Numbered from the stretch's first letter, positions 1 through 8,735 are shown. The stretch: DNA of 64,000 bases from Natronobiforma cellulositropha (GCF_025629245.1 NZ_JANZXN010000032.1:1-64000), one strand, 5' to 3'. A program made the numbers and translations. Notes: generated from the sequence alone by a model not told the origin.

Positions 1-551
1 CCGATAGGTTTCTCAGAAGTGCGTTCTCAATGGCTCTCGGAGAGTTCTTTCAGCCTGTTTAGTCGTGAAACCTGTGCATCATAGAGGCATCTTCGCAACA
101 TCAGGCGGGCGATTTCGTATACCGGCATTTGGTGTATGTGGTGCGGCGGCTGTGGTCTCCGTTCGCTTGCTCACCGACGGCCACGGCTCCTCGAGCCTCG
201 TTCCAGCCGGACCGGACCTCTCGTCGCGAACCGATGGGACCAACGGGCGACTCCTCGATCGCTGCTGTCAGCACACCACGACGATCTGTCGTGGTGGGCG
301 GGTGGCACTCGAGACCACTACCGGCTCCCAGTCGAGCGTCCGGCCTGGCCTGTCGTCGCCGTACTGATCACACGAGCACCGCTCGCTCGAGAATCGACAC
401 CGAGCGACTGAGATTGCCGAGCAGGGCCACGGCGCGCCCGCTCTCGAGGATAGACTGCTGAAAAACGCACTCGAGTGCCCGTCCCGTCTCGTGTGCGTGC
501 GTCGAGGTCCGACTTCACGCCGTGGACCGGACACACCCTCACCAGACCGTC
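1..551. other. Left-edge region without a convincing gene
   Basis: Several overlapping open frames exist on both strands, but none has the acidic composition or third-position GC pattern of the neighbouring genes, and none resembles a known family. The most protein-like piece is a 33-codon minus-strand frame at 27-128 (starting MPVYEIARLM). It could be a fragment of a gene lost at the window edge, but nothing confirms it. I see no RNA gene or convincing repeat here. Confidence 0.4.
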
Positions 552-716
552 TCAGGCTTCGCTCGAGTCGATGCCGTTGATCTGGACGAAGCCGTAGTCA
601 CAGTCGGGGCAGTGCCACTTCACTTTCGTCCCGAGGTGGAGCGTGGTGCTCGCCGCGCGGTAGAACGTTCGCTCCCCACCACAGTCGGGACACTCGTGGT
701 CGAGTTCAAGAGCCAT
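552..716 (-). CDS. Small zinc-ribbon protein (54 aa)
   Basis: This is a short protein with two CPDC motifs (CPDCGG near residue 10 and CPDCDY near residue 37) that would bind one zinc ion as a zinc ribbon. Such small CPxCG-type proteins are very common in haloarchaea and most have no known role. I chose the ATG at 716 because the protein then begins MALELDHECPDCGG, close to the first zinc knuckle; an in-frame ATG-less extension upstream to 767 looks non-coding. It stands alone, with no partner gene nearby. The family assignment rests on the cysteine pattern only. Confidence 0.7.
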   Translation of the reverse strand: MALELDHECPDCGGERTFYRAASTTLHLGTKVKWHCPDCDYGFVQINGIDSSEA

Positions 717-918
717 ACCGGGGGGTCTCTCGTCCACGGTGTTTAACGTACTGATTTCCGGGTTCACGCGATATACCGTATGTCGGGATACCGAACTCGA
801 GTATCCCGCTGTGAAATGGCTGGTGTAGCGATACCCATGCTGTTTGCTCCTTCAGCCGGAGGTCGAATTCCATTTTGACTGGGTACTCTCTGCTCGAGAA
901 GGTGCGAACAGTAACCGT

Positions 919-1104
919 TCAGGAATGCAGGTACCAACCGATAACGAAATCAAATATCATTCTGAGAATAATGTACCCGACTGCCGCTACAAGCAACTCT
1001 CCGATATTGAGGGCGCTTTGCCAGTACTGAAATGCTGCAAGAACGAGTACAACGACGAGTGAACCCCTGATATGATATTTGAGTCGTTTCGATGTTTTCT
1101 TCAT
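919..1104 (-). CDS. Small membrane protein, hypothetical (61 aa)
   Basis: Starting at the ATG at 1104, the protein has a basic N-terminus (MKKTSKRLKYHIRG) followed by two hydrophobic stretches, about residues 14-28 and 33-54, so it is probably a two-helix membrane protein with its N-terminus inside. The local DNA is clearly more AT-rich than the flanking genes, and lysine replaces the usual acidic residues. This suggests recent transfer or low selection. I do not recognise a family. The reading frame is the only one in this AT-rich stretch with a sensible membrane topology. Confidence 0.45.
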   Translation of the reverse strand: MKKTSKRLKYHIRGSLVVVLVLAAFQYWQSALNIGELLVAAVGYIILRMIFDFVIGWYLHS

Positions 1105-1179
1105 ATCTGTGATGTTGTTTCGGTGACCTAAAATATATGATACCCGACTCGAGACCGTCACCCACCACCTCTGCGACGG

Positions 1180-2304
1180 CTACACCAGCGACTCGACGTA
1201 CTTCGTCACGTGGTCGCCGATCCGGCGTTTGTACCCCGCCTGTCGCGCCAGACGGTCGAGTTCGCGGGCGACCAGACTCCCGTACTGGACGGCCTTCTTC
1301 TCCCGGTCGACGACCTCGGCGGGGAGGTACGCCCTCGAGACGAGTCGCAACGCCCGTTTTCGCTCGAGGTCGTCAGCGAGCAGTTCCTCCGGGAGGCGCA
1401 GTGCGGCGTCGACCACCGCGTCGTGTAACAGGGGAGCGACCGCCTCGACGCCCGCCGCCTCGAGCGCGAGGACGTCTCTGGGCAACTGCTCGGGGAGCGT
1501 CCGGATCTGCTCACGGACCGCACCGCGGACCGTCCGCGCCTCGACCCGGTGATCCAGGTGAACGACCTTCTCGTAGCCACCGAACAGTTCGTCGGCCCCC
1601 TGGCCGACCGCGAGCGCGTCGACCCCGTCGGCGGCGGCCCGCTGGCCGACGAGATACAGCGGGAGGGCGATCTGGACGTCCATCGCGTTCGTCCGCCCGG
1701 TGGCGCGGGCGACCTCGGGCACCGCGGCTTCGAGGGTCGCCGGCTCGAGTTCGACCACCGTCAGCGCGTCGGCACGCCCCATCGCGCTGGCGGCCGTCCG
1801 CGCTGCCTCGACGTCGTGGCTGCCCGGAAAGCCGACGACGTAGAGTGGTGCGTCGAGCGCCGCCGCGACCAGCGCCGAGTCGATCCCGCCGGAGAAGGCG
1901 ACGGCGGTGTGAGCCTCACTCGAGACGCTCTCGATGGCGGTCTCGAATCCCTCGGCGACGCGCTCGAGCGCGCGCTCGTGGTCGTCGTCTACCGGCGGGT
2001 CGGGCAGCTCCCAGACGCGCTCACAGCCGGTGGCGTCGAGTGCACATCCCGAGGGGACGAGCGTGGGTTCTTCGAGGTCGGTCGGCCGAAACGCCCACGC
2101 CCCGTCGGCGGCCGGATTACTCGCCTCGGCCTCGACGAACAGCGGGACGCGCCCGAGGACGTCGCGGACGAGTCGGCCGTCGAGTTCGCCCGCGAAGCCG
2201 GTCGTGCCAGGAAGTGGGTCACGGTGCTCGAGTGCGTCGCGGACGACCGTCTCGTCGCTACCGCGGAGTCCGTTGGCCGCGGACGGTCCGTCGTGGCCAG
2301 TCAT
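1180..2304 (-). CDS. Asparagine synthase-like amidotransferase
   Basis: The 374-aa protein carries the ATP-pyrophosphatase signature of asparagine synthetases, SGGIDS at residues 138-143, followed by a downstream GQGADELFGGYEK motif typical of the AsnB synthetase domain. The N-terminal ~100 residues correspond to a reduced glutaminase-like region. They start MTGHDG, with no cysteine at position 2, so the usual N-terminal nucleophile cysteine of glutamine-dependent enzymes is missing. Synthetase activity may therefore use free ammonia, or the product may not be asparagine. The start overlaps the stop of the PHP gene by 4 nt (ATGA), so the two are translationally coupled. It is shorter than classical AsnB (about 500-600 aa). 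Confidence 0.8.
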   Translation of the reverse strand: MTGHDGPSAANGLRGSDETVVRDALEHRDPLPGTTGFAGELDGRLVRDVLGRVPLFVEAEASNPAADGAWAFRPTDLEEPTLVPSGCALDATGCERVWELPDPPVDDDHERALERVAEGFETAIESVSSEAHTAVAFSGGIDSALVAAALDAPLYVVGFPGSHDVEAARTAASAMGRADALTVVELEPATLEAAVPEVARATGRTNAMDVQIALPLYLVGQRAAADGVDALAVGQGADELFGGYEKVVHLDHRVEARTVRGAVREQIRTLPEQLPRDVLALEAAGVEAVAPLLHDAVVDAALRLPEELLADDLERKRALRLVSRAYLPAEVVDREKKAVQYGSLVARELDRLARQAGYKRRIGDHVTKYVESLV

Positions 2305-3014
2305 TCGAGGAGCTCCGAGAACCGGTTCTTCGCGCGGCGCTTCGCGCCGCCGGCGGCCTGGCGAAAACTGATGTGCCAGGGGGTTCGTTTGCCCTCGACG
2401 GAGGTCCGTCCGTCGGCGATCGCCTCGAGAATCGCCTCGCTCGCCCGCTCGTCGGCGTCGACCCGGGTGACCGCCTGGCCGACCATCTCGCTGATGTGGG
2501 CGTCGCTCCCGGCGGTCATCGGGAGACCGTGTGTGCGCGCGAAGCGCTCTGCCTGTCGGTTCGCGCGCCCGGTCAGCAGCCGCGAGTTGTACACCTCGAT
2601 CGCGTCGGCCTGTGTGAGCTGGTCGCGTGAAATGCGCGCCATCACACCGTGGCGTGACTCCTGGAACGGGTGGGGGACGACCGCGATTCCCCCCTGCTCG
2701 CGGATGCGCTCGAGCGTCTCCTCGAAGGGGAGTCCTGGCGGCACCGCTCGCTCGACACCGAGACCGAGGACGTGGCCCGCTTTGCTCGAGATTTCGATCC
2801 CCGGAATCGCGACCAGGCCGTACTCGGGGGCGCGCTCGAGCGCCTCGAGACTCGCGTCGATCTCGTCGTGATCGGTGATCGCAATCGCGTCGAGTCCGAC
2901 CGCTGCGGCCTGCGCTAAGATGAGGTCGACGGGGTCGCGGCCGTCGTAGGACTGCTCTGAGTGAACGTGGAGTTCGACCGACAGCACGTCCTCGAGTAGG
3001 GGAGTCGGAATCAA
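2301..3014 (-). CDS. PHP domain metal-dependent phosphoesterase
   Basis: The 237-aa protein has the PHP motifs in order: HVH (H16, H18), ITDHDE around residue 47, a conserved HPFQ motif near residue 114 and GSDAH near residue 168. These are the di- or trinuclear metal ligands of the polymerase-and-histidinol-phosphatase superfamily. Small stand-alone members hydrolyse phosphate esters such as nucleotide phosphates; the substrate cannot be told from sequence. It is the first gene of a two-gene unit with the asparagine synthase-like gene, which it overlaps by 4 nt. The C-terminus is basic (KRRAKNRF), unlike most proteins here. Confidence 0.85.
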   Translation of the reverse strand: MIPTPLLEDVLSVELHVHSEQSYDGRDPVDLILAQAAAVGLDAIAITDHDEIDASLEALERAPEYGLVAIPGIEISSKAGHVLGLGVERAVPPGLPFEETLERIREQGGIAVVPHPFQESRHGVMARISRDQLTQADAIEVYNSRLLTGRANRQAERFARTHGLPMTAGSDAHISEMVGQAVTRVDADERASEAILEAIADGRTSVEGKRTPWHISFRQAAGGAKRRAKNRFSELLE

Positions 3015-3047
3015 AAGTACCCCGATACGAAACCGGGTTCGCGCCGC

Positions 3048-4115
3048 TCAGTCCGCACTCGGCGCTGGCGCGCCGATGTCGATCTCACCGGCGTCGAGTT
3101 TCGCCTCGACGTTGCGTGCGGCCTCGACCATGTTGGCCATCTTGCCGTAGGCGATCTCACGCGGGAGGAGTTTCAGCCCGCAGTCGGGCGAGATGACGAG
3201 CTGTTCCGGGGGGACGACCTCGAGACCCTTCAGGATGTTGCGCTCGATCTGTTCGACCGAGTCGATCTTGGCGATGTGGGCGTCGACGACACCGAGCGCG
3301 AGGTCCTTGGTGAACGCGGGGTCTTTGAACACGTCGAGCTGGTCGTAGTCGCCGTTGGCGAGCTCGAGGTCGAACTCGTCGACGGGGAACTCGAGGATCT
3401 CGGGGTAGATACGCGAGTAGTCGCCGTAGCAGACGTGGAGACCGGTACGGACGTCGTCGGGGAGCCCGTCGACGATGCGCTCGAGACAGCCGCCGACGAT
3501 GGCGTGGTCTCGCGGGGTGGTCGCGAGTGCGGGTTCGTCGATCTGGATGTAGCGAGCGCCCGCGTCGACGAGTTTGTTGATCTCTTCGTTGACGAGGTCT
3601 GCCAGGTCGTAGGCGAGTGCTTCCTCGTCGTCGTAGGCCTCGTTGAACGACCAGTTCGCGAGCGTGTACGGGCCGGTGATGGGGACTTTGACCGGGCGGT
3701 CTGCGGCAGCGGCGGTGAACTTGTACTCCTCGACGAGCCAGGTCTCGTCGTACTCGACTTCGCTGACGACGGAGGGTTTGTCGAAGTAGTTGTGTCCCCA
3801 GACCTTGATGGGACCGTTGAACTCGTAGCCATCGATGCGGTGAGCGAAGTACTCGACCATCTCGGTGCGGCGCATCTCGCCGTCGACGACGACGTCGAGT
3901 CCGGCGCGCTCGTGTTCGTTCGTGATGAGCCGGGAGGCGTCGTCTGTCGCCTCCTGCCAGTGGTCCTCGCTGAAGTCGTGCTCGGGGTCCTGGTAGAGTT
4001 CTTTCGCGCGGTTGAGCCACTTCGGTTTGGGGTAGCTGCCGACGACGGTCGTCAGCAGGAAGTGGTCGTTCGGGTGGTCGTCCGGTCGGAACTGCTGTTT
4101 GTTGTCGTCGCTCAT
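3048..4115 (-). CDS. metE: Methionine synthase, MetE catalytic (C-terminal-type) subunit
   Basis: The 355-aa protein matches the zinc-containing catalytic half of cobalamin-independent methionine synthase (UROD/MetE-like barrel). Zinc ligands are visible as HVCYG (His and Cys), the glutamate in ELANGD and the cysteine in SPDCGLK. It transfers a methyl group to homocysteine. The start at 4115 gives MSDDNKQQF and overlaps the upstream gene's stop by 4 nt (ATGA); a longer frame to 4262 lies entirely inside the neighbour and is rejected. Bacterial MetE is one chain of about 750 aa; here the function is split over two genes. The methyl donor in haloarchaea may be a methylfolate or a methylated corrinoid protein. 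Confidence 0.88.
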   Translation of the reverse strand: MSDDNKQQFRPDDHPNDHFLLTTVVGSYPKPKWLNRAKELYQDPEHDFSEDHWQEATDDASRLITNEHERAGLDVVVDGEMRRTEMVEYFAHRIDGYEFNGPIKVWGHNYFDKPSVVSEVEYDETWLVEEYKFTAAAADRPVKVPITGPYTLANWSFNEAYDDEEALAYDLADLVNEEINKLVDAGARYIQIDEPALATTPRDHAIVGGCLERIVDGLPDDVRTGLHVCYGDYSRIYPEILEFPVDEFDLELANGDYDQLDVFKDPAFTKDLALGVVDAHIAKIDSVEQIERNILKGLEVVPPEQLVISPDCGLKLLPREIAYGKMANMVEAARNVEAKLDAGEIDIGAPAPSAD

Positions 4116-5113
4116 GCTGGGGTCACCTCTGCGAGTGCCGCGGCCTCTGCAAGGGCGGCGAGTTTCTCCTCGAACTTGTTCACTGGGAGGTAGAACGTCT
4201 CGGTGTTCGTGCTCAGATAGACCGTCTCGAACTCGGTGACCGGGAGCTGATCGAACACCCACTCGGTCCGGTCGCGGACCGCTTCGGGGTCTTCGACGAG
4301 CGTGTTCTGGCCGTCGACGAGACCGAGTGCGACGCTGTCCGTGCTGCCGTACTCGTTGATGTTGTAGAGGTTATCCTCCTGGTTGGTTACGAAGTCGTAG
4401 CCGATGGCGTCGACACCGGCGTCGAGCAGGTGTGCGTGGACCTTCTCGGTGAGCGCGCCCCAGTAGGTGTGGACGACGACCTCGGCGTCCGTCGATGCGG
4501 CGACGGTGTCGATGGTTTCGCTCGCGAGTTCGTCCAGTCCGTCTTCGGGCGCGTCGGTCACGAGCGACGGCTCCAAGAGGAACAGCGTCTCGTGCTCGGG
4601 GAACGCCTCGACTTCGCCGGCGAGGAACTCGCCGACGGCGGCGAGGAACTCCTCGTCGGTGCCGTAGTATTCGTCCGTCGAGAGGTCGAACAGCGAGTAC
4701 GGTCCCGGGAGGACTGCCTGGAGGTCGCCGTCGGCCAGTTCGCTCGCGGTCTCGAGTTCGCCCGCGACGTCGCCCGAGAAGTCGAGGTCGTCGGTGACGA
4801 CGGGGTCGCGGTAGAAGTTGTTGTTGTCGTAGTAGCGGACGATTCCACGGGTGTCGACGGCGTCGTGGACGGCCAGCGGGTGCGCGAGCATGTCGTCCCA
4901 GCGCAGCTGCCCCTCGCTGATCCGGTCGAGTCCAGCCTCGTGCTGGACCTCGATCACTTCCTCGCGCGCCTGCTCGTAGGCGGCGGTGATCTCCTCGCCT
5001 TCGTCACCGCTGATCAGATCGTGTTTCTGGTGCCCTTTCAGGTCCGAGAGGTCGTCTTTCGCCCAGTCCGGGAGCGGAAACAGCCCCGGTGTGGTCGAGA
5101 CGTATTCGGTCAT
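4112..5113 (-). CDS. MetE-like subunit lacking the zinc site
   Basis: The 333-aa protein is a UROD/MetE-like barrel related to its downstream neighbour, and is usually annotated as 5-methyltetrahydropteroyltriglutamate-homocysteine methyltransferase. It lacks the catalytic zinc ligands: the position of HxC reads HTYWG and there is no PDCG motif near the C-terminus. It therefore probably acts like the N-terminal half of full-length MetE, binding or positioning the methyl donor, rather than as a second enzyme. It is the first gene of the pair. An AT-rich TATA-like stretch (5142-5151) lies about 33 nt upstream of the ATG. No riboswitch is evident. Confidence 0.82.
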   Translation of the reverse strand: MTEYVSTTPGLFPLPDWAKDDLSDLKGHQKHDLISGDEGEEITAAYEQAREEVIEVQHEAGLDRISEGQLRWDDMLAHPLAVHDAVDTRGIVRYYDNNNFYRDPVVTDDLDFSGDVAGELETASELADGDLQAVLPGPYSLFDLSTDEYYGTDEEFLAAVGEFLAGEVEAFPEHETLFLLEPSLVTDAPEDGLDELASETIDTVAASTDAEVVVHTYWGALTEKVHAHLLDAGVDAIGYDFVTNQEDNLYNINEYGSTDSVALGLVDGQNTLVEDPEAVRDRTEWVFDQLPVTEFETVYLSTNTETFYLPVNKFEEKLAALAEAAALAEVTPA

Positions 5114-5141
5114 GCGTACACCGGGCTAGGCTATGCCGACG

Positions 5142-5151
5142 CTTAATATTT
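5142..5151 (-). promoter_or_regulatory. Probable TATA box of the methionine synthase operon
   Basis: The minus strand reads TAAATATTAA inside an unusually AT-rich stretch. The distance to the ATG at 5113 implies a very short 5' leader. Confidence 0.5.
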
Positions 5152-5262
5152 ACCATCACTGCAAATACGCGCCAGTAATTATACGGCGTGTCTCAGAGGC
5201 GTGTTATCGAGTGACAAAATCGCGGTAGCGGCGTCTGCAGAGGTCCGAGCGGCCTGTTTGGC

Positions 5263-5835
5263 TCACTGCCACAGTTCGAGGACGGTCAGCGTCTCGAACG
5301 GGAAGGATTCGTCGGCGCGGGCGGCGGCGCTGAAGCCGTACTCGCCGGCGAATTCGACGACCTCTTCGACGCCAGTGAGGCTACTGACGAGGAGGAGGAC
5401 GACGCCGTCGGGCGCGAGGACACGCCCGACACCCGTGAGAAACGCTTCGATGACTTCCCGTCCCGTGTCGCCGCCGGAGAGGGCGACCTCCATCCAGTCG
5501 TCTCGCGTCGCCTCCGGGTCGACCGGCAGGTACGGTGGGTTGAACACCACGGCGTCGAAGACGCCGTCGCCGAACGGTTCGTGAAGATCTCCCCGAATTA
5601 CCTCGACACCACGCTCGCGCGCCTGCTCGCACGCGTGTGGATTCAGATCGGCTCCGACGACCGTCGCCCCGGTCTCGGTCTCGATCCGCTCGGCAACGTA
5701 GCCCGACCCGGTGCCGACTTCGAGGACGACCATCCCGTCCTCGAGTCGCTCACCGCAGACGCTCGCGAGTACGTGTGAATCCTCCGCTGGCTGGTAGACC
5801 TCCGTCTCGAGTCCACGGCGTTCTGCGAGGTCCAT
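5263..5835 (-). CDS. HemK2/Mtq2-type release-factor glutamine methyltransferase
   Basis: The 190-aa protein is a class I SAM-dependent methyltransferase with motif I VLEVGTGSGYVAE (about residues 37-49) and the NPPY catalytic motif (about residue 100), which in HemK/Mtq2 enzymes methylates the glutamine of the GGQ loop of a release factor. Archaeal members of this size probably act on aRF1, possibly with the zinc-finger protein Trm112; that part is inferred from the family. It is at the end of the conserved archaeal cluster L21e-Rpb4-DUF655-KsgA, though here an MscS channel gene is inserted before it. The MscS stop and this start are adjacent (5835/5836). Confidence 0.87.
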   Translation of the reverse strand: MDLAERRGLETEVYQPAEDSHVLASVCGERLEDGMVVLEVGTGSGYVAERIETETGATVVGADLNPHACEQARERGVEVIRGDLHEPFGDGVFDAVVFNPPYLPVDPEATRDDWMEVALSGGDTGREVIEAFLTGVGRVLAPDGVVLLLVSSLTGVEEVVEFAGEYGFSAAARADESFPFETLTVLELWQ

Positions 5836-7005
5836 CTACTCGGAGTCGGCACTCGAGGGGGTTGGCTCTTCCGTCTCGTCGCCGCTCTCCCGGCCGCCAC
5901 CCTCGAGCGCGCGTTCGTCCATCGCGACGCTCACCCCGTCGGCGTCGTCTCGACTCGACAGTTCGCGCTGGGGGTAGGGGATCGTGATTCCGTGCTCGTC
6001 GAACGTCGCTTTGATCGCCCCGATGGCGGCGGTCTGTGCGCGCCAGCGCCGACTCGCACTCGGCCGGTCGATCCAGAAGCGGACGCCCAGGACGATCGCC
6101 GAGTCGCCGAATTCCTTCGTGACGACCTGCGGGGCGGGCGCGTCGATCGACTCTTCGAGCTGTTCGACCGCCTCCCGTGCCAGGTCGCTCGCCCGCTCGA
6201 GGTCTGACTCGTAGTCGACGCCGACCTCTACTTCGACGCGCAGACGGCCCTGTTTCGTCCGGTTGGTGACCATCTGCGAGCCGACGACGTCGTTCGGCAC
6301 CATCACGTACTCGCCGTCGAACGAGCGGATGCGGGTGTTGACGATCGAGATGTCGGTGACGATCCCCTCCTGGTCGTCGATCTCGATCCAGTCGCCGATC
6401 TCGAACGGCCGGTCGAACATCAGGACGAAGCCCGCGAGCATCGCGCCGAGGGTCTGTCTGGCAGCCATCCCGAGGACGATTCCCAGGAAGCCTGCCCCGA
6501 CGAGCAGGCCGCTGAGGTCGTCGATCCAGACGCCGAGGACGACGATGAGTGCCAGCCCCCAGATGGTCACCTGCGTCAGCCGGTAGGTAATCTCGCGCTG
6601 GTGGTCGGTGACCGCCGACGCCGAGGCGAGCACCTCCCGGAGCAAGCGGTGGACGAACCGCGCGACGATGTACGCGCTGAGCAGCACCACGAACGAGAGG
6701 ACGGCCCGCGCGATGACGGCACTCTCGAGGTCGTGCGCCGACGCTCGCCGCTGTACTTCTCCGGCCTGCCCCCAGACGCCGACGGTCACCGAGACGGTCA
6801 GTGCGACCGTGCCGACGAGGACGAGCGTCGAGACGATGTCGGCGTACAGCGGCCGGATCCGCTCGTTGAGCCACCGCCCCCGAGGCTGTGAGGTGAGCAG
6901 GACGACGAGTAACAGGCCGGCCACAGCCACTGTCACCGCGAGGCGGCCGTTTACCGTCGTGACCTGCTCTGAGAGCCAGTCCAGGCGTGTGAGCGTCTCG
7001 AACAT
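5836..7005 (-). CDS. mscS: MscS-family mechanosensitive ion channel
   Basis: The 389-aa protein has about four to five membrane helices in the N-terminal half, then the MscS pore helix region with GAGFLGIVLGMAARQ (about residues 160-175), the signature of TM3, and a cytoplasmic beta domain beginning near RPFEIGDWIEI. MscS channels open under membrane tension and release solutes during osmotic downshock, an obvious need for a halophile. The C-terminal ~40 residues are an acidic low-complexity tail. The gene lies between ksgA and the hemK-like gene on the same strand, directly abutting the latter. Confidence 0.92.
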   Translation of the reverse strand: MFETLTRLDWLSEQVTTVNGRLAVTVAVAGLLLVVLLTSQPRGRWLNERIRPLYADIVSTLVLVGTVALTVSVTVGVWGQAGEVQRRASAHDLESAVIARAVLSFVVLLSAYIVARFVHRLLREVLASASAVTDHQREITYRLTQVTIWGLALIVVLGVWIDDLSGLLVGAGFLGIVLGMAARQTLGAMLAGFVLMFDRPFEIGDWIEIDDQEGIVTDISIVNTRIRSFDGEYVMVPNDVVGSQMVTNRTKQGRLRVEVEVGVDYESDLERASDLAREAVEQLEESIDAPAPQVVTKEFGDSAIVLGVRFWIDRPSASRRWRAQTAAIGAIKATFDEHGITIPYPQRELSSRDDADGVSVAMDERALEGGGRESGDETEEPTPSSADSE

Positions 7006-7118
7006 CGTACTCCTCCTCGAGTGCTCAGTCCGTCACTGAATAGTCGTCGGTTCTGCCGCTGCTCGGGCCGTCACCCACTCGAGCACTCACGGTTGCTGTC
7101 TGCGTGAGCGACGCGTTC

Positions 7119-7952
7119 TCACTCCCCGAGACCGACCTCGAGCGCGAGCGTCGCGAGCGCGGCGAACTCCGCGGGCGAGACGGTTCCGGCGCGCCGCGAG
7201 AGCAGGTCTTCGTCGGCCGCCGCGACGACCGCGTCGGCGTCGTCGAGCCCGGAGATGTGGGCCGTGTTCCGGATCGCGTTGCGCATCGTCTTCCGGCGCT
7301 GGGTGAACAGCGCCTTGACGAATCGCAGGAAGAACGCCTCGTCGTCGACCTCGTAGTCGGGGTCGCGCGGGACCGTCCGGACGACCGCGCTCTCGACGGC
7401 TGGCGGCGGTGAGAACGCGCCCTTCGGGACGGGTTCGACGAGTTCCGGCGCGCTGTAGTGCTGGGTCGACACCGAGAGCCGACCGTACTCGGACGTCCCG
7501 ACTTCGGCGACCATCCGCTCTGCGAACTCCTTCTGGAACATCAACACGAGTGGGCGCTTCTCCGGGAGCAGCCGGAACGTGATCTCACTCGAGACACCGT
7601 AGGGGAGGTTCGAGACCGACGCCGTAAACTCGGGGAGGTCGACCTCGAGTGCATCGCCGGCGAGCAGCGTCAGCCGTCCCGAAGCCAGTTCGTCTGCGAA
7701 CTCCTCGCGCAGAAACTCGACGAGCGCCGGGTCGCGCTCGACGGCCGTCACGCGCTCGCCGACAGCGAGCAGCCGGTCGGTGAGCGCGCCCGTTCCGGCA
7801 CCGATCTCGAGGAGGTGACTCGTGTCGGCATCGATCTCTGTGAGGTAGGTCGGCAGTCGGTCGAGCACCCGGTCGTCGATCAGAAAGTGCTGGTCGCGAT
7901 CCGGATTGCCGCGGACGCCCGCCCGCTCGAGCAGGCGATCTGGGTCTCGCAT
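7119..7952 (-). CDS. rsmA: 16S rRNA dimethyladenosine transferase (KsgA/RsmA)
   Basis: The 277-aa protein methylates two adjacent adenosines in the 3' terminal helix of 16S rRNA using SAM. Visible motifs are DQHFLID near the N-terminus, LLEIGAGTGALT (SAM binding) and SNLPYGVSSEI (catalytic NLPY). The length is typical of archaeal KsgA. It belongs to the conserved cluster with the DUF655, Rpb4 and L21e genes, all on the minus strand with short gaps. Confidence 0.96.
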   Translation of the reverse strand: MRDPDRLLERAGVRGNPDRDQHFLIDDRVLDRLPTYLTEIDADTSHLLEIGAGTGALTDRLLAVGERVTAVERDPALVEFLREEFADELASGRLTLLAGDALEVDLPEFTASVSNLPYGVSSEITFRLLPEKRPLVLMFQKEFAERMVAEVGTSEYGRLSVSTQHYSAPELVEPVPKGAFSPPPAVESAVVRTVPRDPDYEVDDEAFFLRFVKALFTQRRKTMRNAIRNTAHISGLDDADAVVAAADEDLLSRRAGTVSPAEFAALATLALEVGLGE

Positions 7953-8036
7953 ACTCGCGCTACTCGAGGCGACGCTGTAAACACACCGTCTCGCCGCGCA
8001 CCTGACCGCCGCGGGATGCGATTCGAAACCAGAGCT

Positions 8037-8624
8037 TCAGGCCGTTTCGCGGCGTCCAACGAACACCTTGTACTTGACGTCCTCGTCGCGCAACTCCTCG
8101 AGAATCCGATCGGCGAGCACCTGGGCGGGGTTGTGGAGTCCGGAGACGCGCTCTTCGAGTTCGTCGAAGCTCTCGAAGGGCTTGCGCTTTCGCTCCTCGA
8201 TGATCGTATCGCGCAACTTCTTCCCGATGCCCGGCAGGAGCGTCAACTGGTGGAGTCGGAGCGTGATCGGCTGCGCCTCGTTGTAGAAGTCGACGAAGCG
8301 CCGCTCTTCCTCGGCGATCAGGTCGGCCACCACGTACTCGAGTTCCGAGTGTGCACCGGAGGTGAGGTCGCCGTAGCCGACGGACCGACACTCGAGGACG
8401 ATATCGCGCGCGTCCCGTGGCTCGACGACGACCCGCGTCCCGATCGTCAGCCGTTCGTTCTCGTCGAACGCTACCTGGTACAGTTCGAAGTCGTCGGTGC
8501 CGAGTGCGTATCCAGCTGGAGACTTCTGATACTGTGGCCGTCCGTCGTCCGACAGACCGTGTGGGAGGTAATCCAGCACCACCGCGCGCCGAACGTCTGT
8601 CTCGTCGCTGTCGGATTCACTCAT
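8037..8624 (-). CDS. DUF655 family protein (OB-fold plus helix-hairpin-helix)
   Basis: The 195-aa protein is the archaea-specific DUF655 family, found almost always between the Rpb4 and KsgA genes. The middle has a helix-hairpin-helix motif, LTLLPGIGKKLRDTI, which binds nucleic acid non-specifically. The N-terminal part looks like a small beta domain. Its role is unknown; conserved linkage with RNA polymerase and rRNA modification genes suggests a role in ribosome or RNA metabolism. I chose the ATG at 8624 (MSESDSDETDVRR) because upstream codons look non-coding. Confidence 0.92.
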   Translation of the reverse strand: MSESDSDETDVRRAVVLDYLPHGLSDDGRPQYQKSPAGYALGTDDFELYQVAFDENERLTIGTRVVVEPRDARDIVLECRSVGYGDLTSGAHSELEYVVADLIAEEERRFVDFYNEAQPITLRLHQLTLLPGIGKKLRDTIIEERKRKPFESFDELEERVSGLHNPAQVLADRILEELRDEDVKYKVFVGRRETA

Positions 8625-8735
8625 AGATTCTGGGTACGGTGAGCGCGTACTTAAAGAGTCGGCCACGCAGGCTGGCGAATTTCCGCACACCGCTGCCCCG
8701 TCGTCGGATCACGAACGCGTCGGCGCGGATTCAGT

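Noticed and set aside
1137-2630. Long plus-strand frames (up to 497 codons) opposite the asparagine-synthase-like and PHP genes
   Set aside because: They are antisense shadows from high GC third positions: Arg/Pro/Ser-rich, no family motif, and the minus strand has clear enzymes.
3048-4262. A 404-codon start for the MetE catalytic subunit
   Set aside because: The extra 49 codons lie within the upstream MetE-like gene and are not family-like; ATG 4115 has an ATGA overlap.
5750-6874. A 374-codon minus-strand frame overlapping mscS
   Set aside because: It is Arg-rich in another frame of the same strand, while the mscS frame has the MscS motifs.
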